Positions 41,982 to 49,841 of a DNA stretch of 64,000 nt are shown piece by piece. Position 1 is the first letter of the stretch; each line of letters starts with the position of its first letter. Both the position numbers and the translations under genes were made by a program. The stretch covers positions 124,001-188,000 of the forward strand of contig NZ_CAJSLV010000092.1 in NCBI RefSeq assembly GCF_907177275.1, read 5' to 3'. The notes beneath the pieces were generated by a model, which was not told where the DNA came from, ran no database searches, and saw only the letters and a program-made list of their open reading frames with translations. The DNA comes from Actinacidiphila cocklensis. Its GTDB lineage: Bacteria; Actinomycetota; Actinomycetes; Streptomycetales; Streptomycetaceae.

Positions 41982-43042
41982 CCTGCCACCGCCTGGGGCG
42001 CCATGTCGGAGAGCGCCTTGCACAGGACGTAGGACAGGTAGATCTCGTCGAGGATGCTCGCCCCGAGCCGGTTGTTGGTCATGTGGACGTAGGAGCTGAG
42101 CACGATGGCAAGGGCGTCCTGCGGTGCGGGGACGGCCCCGTCGCGGAAGGTGAGGGCGCCCGCTTCGGACAGGGCGAGCACCCTGTCCCGCAGCTCGGCG
42201 CAGTGGGCGAGCCAGGAGCGCTCCAGCGGCGTGGGCGAGGCGGCGCTGTCGCCCCGCGCGCTGTCGCGGAGGTGCAGCAGCCGCGGCACCAGCCGGTCCC
42301 GCATCCGGCCGTAGCTGCGGTCGAAGCGTTCGTGCTGGGCGTCGCTCGGCTCCTGGTACGAGGTCTCCCACATCGTGCGGTAGCGGGTCAGGAACCGGGC
42401 CACCTCCGCCTCGTCGTGCAGGAAGGCGAAGCACAGGGCGGCCGTCAGCTGGGATGCCTGTCCGAGCAGGACGGTCCGCACATGGACGTTCGTGGTCTCC
42501 AGCAGGGTGACGACCATCTCGCTGGACTCCTGGAAGTGCCACTCGGCCAGTCCCATGCCGGCCGCGCCGCCGTACCGGTCCAGCTCCCGCTCGTACGGGA
42601 TGCGGGCGACGCTGTTGTTCTCCCTGAACGGCATCTCGCCGTCCGCGCCGTACAGTTCGTCCCAGCGCTCCTGGGTGTATTCGGCGAGGAACATGTTCTT
42701 GTACAGGTCGCGGCTGGAGTTGCGGTCCTCCTCGTACAAGGCGGGGCGCTCGCGCAGGAACTCCTCGATGGCCTTCCGCGCGGTCTCGGCGACCTCGTCG
42801 GCGACCGACGGGTCGGCGGGCAGCAGCCGCAGCCGCACGTGCGGGCCCTCCAGCCAGTAGCGGATGAAGAACCACGAACGCAGCAGCCCTTGTTCGCGCA
42901 GGCCGGACACCAGTGGCCGCACGCAGTCCACCAGTACCGGGTTGGAGTTCGCGGCGTAGAAGACGTGCAGGCTGATCCAGCCGTCGCCGTCCTGTTCCGC
43001 CCCGGGGGGCACGCCGCCGTTTCCGCCGTGGTCGCCGTCCAT
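41978..43042 (-). CDS. SpaB_C / thiopeptide-type biosynthesis protein (glutamate elimination or cycloaddition)
   Basis: 354 residues from ATG at 43042 (TGATG overlap with the dehydratase stop); a GTG three bases earlier is possible. The fold markers of the LanB C-terminal family are seen: WISLHVFYAANSNPVLVDCV, SWFFIRYWLEGPHVRLRLLP (FxRYWxxGPHxRLR) and then YTQERWDELYGADGEMPFRE. In LanB systems this domain eliminates glutamate from glutamylated Ser/Thr to give Dha/Dhb. In thiopeptides a relative forms the central pyridine. As the only such protein here, it is most simply the eliminase partner of the gene upstream. Confidence 0.87.
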   Translation of the reverse strand: MDGDHGGNGGVPPGAEQDGDGWISLHVFYAANSNPVLVDCVRPLVSGLREQGLLRSWFFIRYWLEGPHVRLRLLPADPSVADEVAETARKAIEEFLRERPALYEEDRNSSRDLYKNMFLAEYTQERWDELYGADGEMPFRENNSVARIPYERELDRYGGAAGMGLAEWHFQESSEMVVTLLETTNVHVRTVLLGQASQLTAALCFAFLHDEAEVARFLTRYRTMWETSYQEPSDAQHERFDRSYGRMRDRLVPRLLHLRDSARGDSAASPTPLERSWLAHCAELRDRVLALSEAGALTFRDGAVPAPQDALAIVLSSYVHMTNNRLGASILDEIYLSYVLCKALSDMAPQAVAG

Positions 43043-45804
43043 CACCGCTCCCTATCCGTTGCGTCGAGTCCGTCGAGCTGGACGGTCAGCTCCGTGACGT
43101 ACCGGTGCCGGCCGTCGCGCAGCCACAGGTGGTCGGGGCCGGGCAGCATCTCGGTGAGCACCACCGCCGAGTCGCTCTTGCGGGCCGCGGTCTCCAGCAG
43201 CCGGACGCAGGCGTACGAGTCGAAGTCCACGTACTGCGGTTTGTGCTCGCCGCCGAGGGAGGCGAACACGCGGCTCGGCAGCCCGCGGGACCGCTGCCAT
43301 TCCCGCCACGACAGGTACCACTGCGGGTCGGGCTGTCCTGCCACGGCCGGCGGCAGGTCATCGGCGGCGAACCTCCAGGACTTGCGCTGGAGCACCAGGT
43401 TGCCCAGCCGTACCCGGGGCAGCACGCCGCTGTCGCCGTCCGGCAGGCCGGTGCCCTCCCACAGGTCGAGCTGGACCATGGTGGTGCAGGAGAAGTTGAG
43501 CAGCACCTGCTGAACCTCCGGCAGCGCCATCGGCAGCAGGAATCCCAGATAGACGGGGATCACCTCGACGCCCAGCCGGCGTGAGCGCAGGCGCAGCCGG
43601 TCCGCCGCCGCGTCGTGCTCGATGATCAGGTCCTCCACCGGGATCTGCTCGTGCGGCGGCCGGAAACTGGTCTCGCCGGGGCAGACCACCTCGTACGGCG
43701 TCACGACCGGGTGCAGGTTGAGGTTGGTCGCGTCGTAGCCGCCCTTCAGTTCGGCGAACACCGCTCCCGCCGGTACGGCGTCCGCCAGAGACCGGCGCAG
43801 GGACGCGGTGAGGCCGTCCTCGAAGCAGTGCGCGAACCGGGAGAAGAGCAGGGTGAGCCCGGAGTAGACCCGGTTGACCACGACAAGGGGATCCCCGGCG
43901 CTGTCTTCGACGCCGTCCCCGGCAGCGCCCTGGGCGCCGCTGTCGGCCAGTTGGAGGAAGAAGGACAGCGAGCGCAGACCCTCCGGCCGGGGCAACAGGC
44001 CCTCCACGGTCTCCAGGAAGCCCTCGTCCAGCTCGACGTCCGCTCCGGCGGTGCGGGCGTCGCGGCCCCGTCGGCGCATCTGCTCGGCCACGGCCGCCCG
44101 GGCGCGGTCGATTCCGGCGATCTCCTCCTGCCGGAACCAGTTGTCGTACGGGCGGAAGTCGGTGCCGTCGAAACGCTGATGGCGCATCAGCCGCTGGTTG
44201 TAGTTGCTGTAGAAGTCCTGATCGAACCGGTGCGCGAAGGACAGGAAGTCCTCGCATCGCCCGCCCTCCCCGTAGCGCGCCCGGAAGTAGCCTCTGGTGA
44301 CCAGCCTGCGCACCAGGTTGCCGTCGAACGCGGGCAGAATCCGGGCCAGTTGGCTCAGGCCGGGAGTGAGCTGCCGAGCCCACGTGCGGGTGTCGCCGGT
44401 CACCGCGAGGCCCGGCAGGGTGGTGTCCTCGTAGACCAGGGTGCGCAGCACCGGTACGTCGTCGCGGCCCAGGGCGCGGTGCGCCTCGGCCACCGACTCC
44501 CCGACCCGCGCGAGCAGTTCACGCCGCTGGGACAGTTCCCCCTCGGCGAACCGCAGGACGTCCGCACCCATCCGCTCCACGAGCACGGCGAGTTCGTCGG
44601 CCCATTGCGTCTCCAGCCGCCGCAGCCCCCGCTGGTAGCTGCCGACCGGGTCCGGGTCGTGGATGTCGAGGTGCAGGTCGGGCACCACGAGCAGGCCCAA
44701 CCGGAGCAACTGGGCCAGGTACCTCTCCACTTCGGGCTCCGGGCGCCGCGCGTCCATCTCGCACAGCCGCCGCACCGCGTCGGCGAACCGCAGCGTGGCG
44801 CCGCCCTCGAACATCGTGAGCACATCCGTGAGAGCGTCTCCGCCGGGCAGGAAGAACAGCCTCTCGTGCACCGCGTCCAGGGTGACGGCCGCGTCCGCGT
44901 CACCGTTCGCGCCGCGCAGCTTGCGCAGATAGCGCACCCGGTCGCGGCGCACCTGCGTGCCGCTGGTGGCCCGCAGCGGCAGGTCCCGGCGGACCTCGGG
45001 GGCCGTGGTCAGCAGGTCCGAGATCCTGGCGAGGACCGCGATGTTGAGCCGGGTGCTGCCGCGCTTGTCCCAGCCGCTCACCGACGCCGCCAGAAGCCGG
45101 CCGTCCGCCTCGCCGAAGACGCCCGCGGACACCGCCGTCAGCGTGCTGAACGGGCTGGTCTTGCACGCGGTGCGGAACAGGTACTCCAGCAGCGACCGTT
45201 CGATCCGCCGTTCCCGCTTGCTGAGCGGACCGTCCGGACGCCGCAGATAGCCGTCCAGGTACTCGTCCAGGGACGGGGACGACAGCTGGACGCCGGAGCG
45301 CAGGTCCGTCTCCAGCGCCACCTGGCGCAAGTCCCTCCGGCCCGCCGCGATCTCCTCGGCCAGGATGGCGGAGCCGGTCCGCAGCAGCTCCTCGTGCCGC
45401 TCCCGATCGGCGGCCCACGCGTGGAGTTCGGCGAGGTCACCGGCCGGCAGATGGGCCTCGGCCGCCGTCAGGCCGCGCGGGGCACGGAGGTTGAAGACGT
45501 CACGCCGCAGGTTGATCAACGTCCTGCGCGCGGCCGGGTCCTCCAGGCGGTGCGCCACACGTTCCTGGAGCGTGTCGGCGAGCCGGGCGCCGCGCTCGCG
45601 CAGCCGCAGCCGCGCGTCGAGTACGCCGTCGGCCCATGCCGCGCTCGCCGGGGTGGCCAGGGCGGCGGCGGTCTCGAAGGGGAGCCCGCCGACCCGCAGC
45701 ATGAACCTCGGTACCAGGTGCCACGACACGTTCGCGGTCTCGTGACCTGGCCGGGTCGGGCTGGGCGCCGCAGGCGCCGTCAGCGGCATCGCGCTGGTGT
45801 TCAC
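43042..45804 (-). CDS. Lantibiotic dehydratase LanB, glutamylation domain (split type)
   Basis: 920 residues from GTG at 45804, with GAGAGGG seven bases upstream. The Lant_dehydr_N fold is visible through VPRFMLRVGGLPFE near the start, SPFSTLTAVSAGVFGE, RFAHCFEDGLTASLRRSLAD, FAELKGGYDATNLNLHPVVT and YEVVCPGETSFRPPHEQIPV. No SpaB_C domain is fused; it is the separate next gene, as in thiopeptide (TbtB/C) and goadsporin (GodF/G) systems. The reaction is glutamyl-tRNA-dependent glutamylation of core Ser/Thr. It lies 12 bp after the oxidase gene within the operon. Confidence 0.92.
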   Translation of the reverse strand: MNTSAMPLTAPAAPSPTRPGHETANVSWHLVPRFMLRVGGLPFETAAALATPASAAWADGVLDARLRLRERGARLADTLQERVAHRLEDPAARRTLINLRRDVFNLRAPRGLTAAEAHLPAGDLAELHAWAADRERHEELLRTGSAILAEEIAAGRRDLRQVALETDLRSGVQLSSPSLDEYLDGYLRRPDGPLSKRERRIERSLLEYLFRTACKTSPFSTLTAVSAGVFGEADGRLLAASVSGWDKRGSTRLNIAVLARISDLLTTAPEVRRDLPLRATSGTQVRRDRVRYLRKLRGANGDADAAVTLDAVHERLFFLPGGDALTDVLTMFEGGATLRFADAVRRLCEMDARRPEPEVERYLAQLLRLGLLVVPDLHLDIHDPDPVGSYQRGLRRLETQWADELAVLVERMGADVLRFAEGELSQRRELLARVGESVAEAHRALGRDDVPVLRTLVYEDTTLPGLAVTGDTRTWARQLTPGLSQLARILPAFDGNLVRRLVTRGYFRARYGEGGRCEDFLSFAHRFDQDFYSNYNQRLMRHQRFDGTDFRPYDNWFRQEEIAGIDRARAAVAEQMRRRGRDARTAGADVELDEGFLETVEGLLPRPEGLRSLSFFLQLADSGAQGAAGDGVEDSAGDPLVVVNRVYSGLTLLFSRFAHCFEDGLTASLRRSLADAVPAGAVFAELKGGYDATNLNLHPVVTPYEVVCPGETSFRPPHEQIPVEDLIIEHDAAADRLRLRSRRLGVEVIPVYLGFLLPMALPEVQQVLLNFSCTTMVQLDLWEGTGLPDGDSGVLPRVRLGNLVLQRKSWRFAADDLPPAVAGQPDPQWYLSWREWQRSRGLPSRVFASLGGEHKPQYVDFDSYACVRLLETAARKSDSAVVLTEMLPGPDHLWLRDGRHRYVTELTVQLDGLDATDRER

Positions 45805-45816
45805 GGATCAGCCCTC

Positions 45817-47430
45817 TCAGACCAGCCGGTAGTCGAAGTCCGCGCTGTCCGCGCGTTCGTGGCCGAGCAGTACGAAAAGGAAGGTGCGCTCGTCCCCGTC
45901 GTCGAGGCCGACCGCCTCGTCGATGGCGATGTTGTCGAAGCCGAGGACCACCCCGCAGCCGACGCCCAGCGCGGCAGCGGCGGTGTACGCCGTCTGCGCC
46001 AGCGCACCCACCTCGGAGTTGATCACCCGGTAGCCGCGGCTGCCGTAGGCGTCGAGCGTGCTGCGCCAGCGCCCGGAGATCGCCAGCACCGCGCCGACCT
46101 GCTCCAGGTTGTAGTTGCTGAGGTAGTAGCTGCGCTGGAGCTTCTCGGCGAGCGGCATCTCGCGCACCACCCGCAGCCGGTGGCCGTCCGCGTCGTAGCC
46201 GTAGGTGCCGCCGGGCAGCCCGGCGACCCGGTTGGCCAGGACGTACAGGCCGGTGAGCCCCACGTCGTCGGGGACCACGTCCGAGCGGTAGCGCCGGCCC
46301 GAGGCGGTGCCCGCCAGCACGGTCGCGAGCTCGTCCAGGCCCAGCGGGCGGGAGCGGGTGAACGAGCCGAAGCTGGTGCGGCGGGCGCGCAGCGTCGCGC
46401 CGAGGTCGCCGCCCATCCGGTCCGCCAGCGGCTCGGGCAGCGCCACCTCCTCGCCCGGCCGCGGCAGCGGTACGAGACCGCGGGCGACCTCCTGTTCCGG
46501 GCGCGCGCGGCGGTCGGCCAGGACGGCGTGGTGCACCTGCTCGATCTGCTCGAAGGTGAGGATGCGCGCCGACCTCTCGTAGCTCGGCCGGTCGATCAGT
46601 CCACCGCGGTCCCCCGGTTCCGCGGCCCCGGCGGCGGGCGGCGCCACGGGGTGCCCGAACGACAGCGGGACCACGGCCAGCGCGCTCTCCTGCTCGGTGT
46701 CCAGCCCGAGCAGCCGGTCGAGGCGTTCGTCGTCGAACCACAGCACGCGGGCGAGCCGCCTGCCCATGCCCCGGGCGATCAGTTCCCAGCAGCCCAGCAG
46801 GGCGCCGGCGTCCTGCGTGACCACGTGGTAGCAGAAGCTGTTGTACTTGAAGGAGTTCTTCCAGAAGCGCATCGTCACCACGAGGAAACCGTCCGCCGTG
46901 CCGGCCCCGCCGTCGCAGGCCGCGCGCACGTCGTCGGTGAGGTCGCCGGCGAGCAGCCGCTCGAAGCTGTGGTGCGCCGTCGAGTAGTGGTACACGCCCG
47001 GGGTCAGCGGACCGCCGGGACCGGCCACCCAGTACACCTCCAGCGGGTACATCCCGCCCCCGGAGGCGGTGCCCCTGCCCCACAGCGACTCCGGGTAGAG
47101 CACCCGTACGTGGCTGTCCTGGTTCCAGCTCACCCGCAGCCTGCGGTCGAGTACGCCGTAGGACAGGCGCAGCAGGCCGGCCAGCGCGTCGAGGGTCCAC
47201 AACGGCCCGCTGGTGCCGGCCGGTTCGTCGAGGAGCACCTGCGCGGTGGGGGCCAGCGGCAGGTCGGTGCCGGCCGGCAGCGGGAAGCGCCGCACCCCCA
47301 GGTACGTCTTGTGCCGGGACGGCTGGTCCGCCCAGTCAGGGTTGAAGCCCACCGGTTCCATGGGCTCCCGGCCGCGCCGGAACACGGCCTCCACGTAGTC
47401 GCTCACCATCTGCGTGCGGTCTTCGGACAC
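45817..47430 (-). CDS. SagB-type FMN-dependent azoline dehydrogenase
   Basis: 537 residues from GTG at 47430, with AAGGAGAT just upstream. Two nitroreductase-like halves: the first has WTLDALAGLLRLSYGVLDRR and ASGGGMYPLEVYWVAGPGG, the second LRARRTSFGSFTRSRPLGLD, LTGLYVLANRVAGLPGGTY, YRVINSEVGALAQTAYTAAA and FDNIAIDEAVGLDDGDERTF. Such enzymes oxidise thiazolines/oxazolines to thiazoles/oxazoles with FMN. The double-domain form is usual for SagB/McbC-like TOMM oxidases. It is placed between the YcaO and LanB genes, so heterocycle oxidation and dehydration share the operon. Confidence 0.9.
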   Translation of the reverse strand: MSEDRTQMVSDYVEAVFRRGREPMEPVGFNPDWADQPSRHKTYLGVRRFPLPAGTDLPLAPTAQVLLDEPAGTSGPLWTLDALAGLLRLSYGVLDRRLRVSWNQDSHVRVLYPESLWGRGTASGGGMYPLEVYWVAGPGGPLTPGVYHYSTAHHSFERLLAGDLTDDVRAACDGGAGTADGFLVVTMRFWKNSFKYNSFCYHVVTQDAGALLGCWELIARGMGRRLARVLWFDDERLDRLLGLDTEQESALAVVPLSFGHPVAPPAAGAAEPGDRGGLIDRPSYERSARILTFEQIEQVHHAVLADRRARPEQEVARGLVPLPRPGEEVALPEPLADRMGGDLGATLRARRTSFGSFTRSRPLGLDELATVLAGTASGRRYRSDVVPDDVGLTGLYVLANRVAGLPGGTYGYDADGHRLRVVREMPLAEKLQRSYYLSNYNLEQVGAVLAISGRWRSTLDAYGSRGYRVINSEVGALAQTAYTAAAALGVGCGVVLGFDNIAIDEAVGLDDGDERTFLFVLLGHERADSADFDYRLV

Positions 47431-47473
47431 CGGATCTCCTTCCTCGGCGGGGCCTGTCGCTGGCGGGAGCGGC

Positions 47474-49429
47474 TCACGGGAACGGATGCGGCCTGCGGTT
47501 CAGCCCGGTCGGGCCGAACCCCCCGGCGCGGCCGTGGATCTCGCTCAGTTCGCCGTCGAGGTAGGCGCGCAGCCGGGGGTGGTCCAGCACGCGCTGCCGC
47601 TCCCAGCCGAAGTCGATCGGCACCAGACCCGTGGCCAGCACGGACAGCGTGCGGATTCCGGTGCCGTCCTGCTCGGGGCAGGTCTGGTCCACCGCGACCA
47701 CGTCGCTGCCCGCCTCGCGCAGCCGGGCGATCACGAACCGTGCGTCGTCCGCCAGGTCCAGGGTCGCGGGCCGCTGGGACTGCCACGACGCGTACAGCTC
47801 GTCCATCGGACGGGGCGGCGCCGCGGTCTTCAGCAGGAAATCGACCGCCGGCGCCATCTCGGGCAGGCCGTACAGCAGCGCGTGGTGGGTGAGTTCGTGC
47901 ACCCGGTTGTAGTCGTCGGCCATCGCACGCAGGTCGGGCAGCTTCGCCTCCACCCGTTCGTCCATCCCCGGGATGTACGAGGCGGTCTCCGCGATCGCCG
48001 CGCGCACCGCCTCCACCGGGTCCAGGCTCGCCCCGGCCGCGAAGCACAGCCGGCCCATCCCGCCGTCCAGCCGCTCGGCCACGGCCATCACGGCCGGCAC
48101 CGGGACGTCCACCCGCATGTCGAACAGCCGCATCCGGTAGCCGAGTCGGGCCACCCGGTCCAGCATGAACTGGATCTCCTCGTCGGCGCAGGTCTCCTGG
48201 GCGATCTCGGGCAGCCGGGCGGCGCCGTACCAGCACAGCAGGAACGCGTCGCGCTCGATGAGTTCGAGCATGCCGTGCAGCAGCGCCTCCTCGGCGCTGG
48301 TGCCGCTGGCGCAGCCGTTGGAACACTCCTGCACGAACTTCCGGTCCGGGCGGCGGTCCAGGTAGAAGACCACCTGCTCGGGCACCAGCACAGGCCGCTG
48401 CTCGCCGTAGGAGTAGCCCCACACCCAGTGGGTCGGGGTGTCCGGGTGGTACGGCTGGTAGTAGTCGTGGTGCCCGACGTAGAACTCCGGGGAGTACGAG
48501 CCCATCGCCGTGGGGTCCAGGGCGTCCGGCGCCAGCTCGCGGTAACTGGCGTACACCGTGGACTCCCTGGCCCGGGGGTACTGCCCCGCGTATCGCTCCA
48601 GTCCCTCCAGGAGGCCGTAGCGCTCGCTGCTCGCCGAGCTCTGCGACTGACCGCTCCACCACATCTCGTGGTAGTCGTACTTGCTGCGCACCCGGAAGTA
48701 CCCGCTCACCGGCAGGGTCGCGCTGCACTGGTAGACCCGCTGGGCCGCGCTCGCGAGCGTTCCGCACACCTCGTTGACCAGGCCGGCGGCCGGCAGCGTC
48801 AGATCCGCCGCCGAGGCGCCCCGGTAGCTGGTCGGACTCGACTTCGGCCGCGGGGCCAGGGCCAGCATCGCGCCCTGCGTGGTGTCCGGCACCGGGGTGG
48901 CGCACGATTCGCACTCCGAGTCGGCGATCAGATCGCGGCGGGTGACGGTCAGGTCGCCGGTCCGCAGCTCGACGATCCGCCCGACCCGCCGGTCGCCGGG
49001 GGCGAGTTCGCCGCCTGCCGTCTCGGCGGACACCACCTGGGCGATCTGTTCGAGGGCGAAGGGTGTCAGCGAGGGTTCGTTGCCCGCCATCCAGAAGTCC
49101 GCGCCGTCCTCGATCGGGCGGCGCTCCTCGACCGGGCGCAGGGCCAGCCAGCGGCGTTCCAGACAGCGCCCGCACGGCTGGCTCGACCCGTCGGCCCGGT
49201 GCAGCGGTCCCATCAGCACGGTCCCGCCGTACAGCCGCACCGGGTAGACCAGGCCGTCGGCCGGTGTCCGGCCGGGCGCGGCGGGAGTCGGCAGGCCGAG
49301 CACGCCGACGTCGATCGTGACGCCCGCACCGGCGCGTCCGGCCAGGTGGTCGCGGACGAGGTCGACGGACCATGCCCGGGGATCGTTCAGGACCGTCGCG
49401 GTGGTCGCCGCGTTCGACATCACAGTCAT
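47474..49429 (-). CDS. YcaO-domain cyclodehydratase (TOMM biosynthesis)
   Basis: 651 residues from ATG at 49429; ATG at 49420 is an alternative. The N-terminal domain carries two CxxC pairs (CGRC at 86-89 and CESC at 173-176), probably a zinc site of the E1-like/ocin-type part. The YcaO domain has the ATP/Mg motifs SERYGLLEGLERYAG (268-282) and CSNGCASGTSAEEALLHGML (369-388), then ELIERDAF. The C-terminus ends in a Pro-rich PHPFP tail, typical of azoline-forming YcaO enzymes. The reaction is ATP-dependent conversion of core Cys (and perhaps Ser) to thiazolines (oxazolines). It follows the precursor gene after a hairpin. Confidence 0.93.
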   Translation of the reverse strand: MTVMSNAATTATVLNDPRAWSVDLVRDHLAGRAGAGVTIDVGVLGLPTPAAPGRTPADGLVYPVRLYGGTVLMGPLHRADGSSQPCGRCLERRWLALRPVEERRPIEDGADFWMAGNEPSLTPFALEQIAQVVSAETAGGELAPGDRRVGRIVELRTGDLTVTRRDLIADSECESCATPVPDTTQGAMLALAPRPKSSPTSYRGASAADLTLPAAGLVNEVCGTLASAAQRVYQCSATLPVSGYFRVRSKYDYHEMWWSGQSQSSASSERYGLLEGLERYAGQYPRARESTVYASYRELAPDALDPTAMGSYSPEFYVGHHDYYQPYHPDTPTHWVWGYSYGEQRPVLVPEQVVFYLDRRPDRKFVQECSNGCASGTSAEEALLHGMLELIERDAFLLCWYGAARLPEIAQETCADEEIQFMLDRVARLGYRMRLFDMRVDVPVPAVMAVAERLDGGMGRLCFAAGASLDPVEAVRAAIAETASYIPGMDERVEAKLPDLRAMADDYNRVHELTHHALLYGLPEMAPAVDFLLKTAAPPRPMDELYASWQSQRPATLDLADDARFVIARLREAGSDVVAVDQTCPEQDGTGIRTLSVLATGLVPIDFGWERQRVLDHPRLRAYLDGELSEIHGRAGGFGPTGLNRRPHPFP

Positions 49430-49462
49430 CCGTCCGCCCAGTCGATCACTACGAAGATGAAG

Positions 49463-49510
49463 GTGCGGCTGCTTGCCTGTCCGGCTGCGCCGACTGCCAA
49501 GCAGCCGCAC
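49463..49510 (-). terminator. 13-bp hairpin between precursor and YcaO genes (partial terminator)
   Basis: GTGCGGCTGCTTG (49463-49475) and CAAGCAGCCGCAC (49498-49510) are perfect inverted arms; the 22-nt loop can fold again. It lies 62 bp after the precursor stop and 34 bp before the YcaO start, followed by CTTCATCTTCG on the transcribed strand. A leaky terminator here would keep precursor mRNA in excess over enzyme mRNA. Confidence 0.75.
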
Positions 49511-49571
49511 TGGTCACAACGGGTGGGCGGCCCGGTCACAGGTACCCGCCGCCCTGGTCAGACCGTCTGCG

Positions 49572-49745
49572 TCAGCTGGTGCTGCTGCTGCAGGAGCAGC
49601 AGCTGCTGGTGCTGCACGAGCAGCAGCTGGAGCAGGAGCAGCTGGAGCTGGACCAGGCCAGCTCCACCGACTCGTCGGTCATTTCCTCGATCTCGAACGT
49701 CGCGCTCTCCAGAGCGCTCAGCTCGTCCTTGAGCTCAACGGACAT
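49572..49745 (-). CDS. Azole/dehydroalanine peptide precursor with Ser/Cys core
   Basis: 57 residues from ATG at 49745, with AAAGGA six bases upstream. Residues 1-30 form an acidic leader (MSVELKDELSALESATFEIE, then EMTDESVELA) of the thiazolylpeptide-precursor type. The core (about 31-57) starts with Trp and otherwise contains only Ser, Cys and two Thr: eight Cys at 36, 38, 41, 42, 44, 49, 50 and 52. An internal repeat SSCCSCS occurs twice (39-45 and 47-53). Each Cys could become a thiazole and each Ser/Thr a dehydro-residue or oxazole. The core is about twice as long as thiopeptide cores. The gene lies between the E1-like and YcaO genes. Confidence 0.9.
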   Translation of the reverse strand: MSVELKDELSALESATFEIEEMTDESVELAWSSSSCSCSSCCSCSTSSCCSCSSSTS

Positions 49746-49841
49746 GGCGATCCTTTCTGTTGGTGAGCCGTACACCTCGGAACGGATGATCCGAGAATCG
49801 TGGCGCGCCTCGTGGGGACGCGGACCAGCCCGCCGCTGCGC

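Noticed and set aside
43615..47892. Very long open frame (about 1425 codons) on the plus strand
   Set aside because: It runs exactly antisense to the LanB and SagB genes; its His/Gln/Arg/Pro-rich composition is the usual shadow of GC-rich coding DNA, with no domain or ribosome site.
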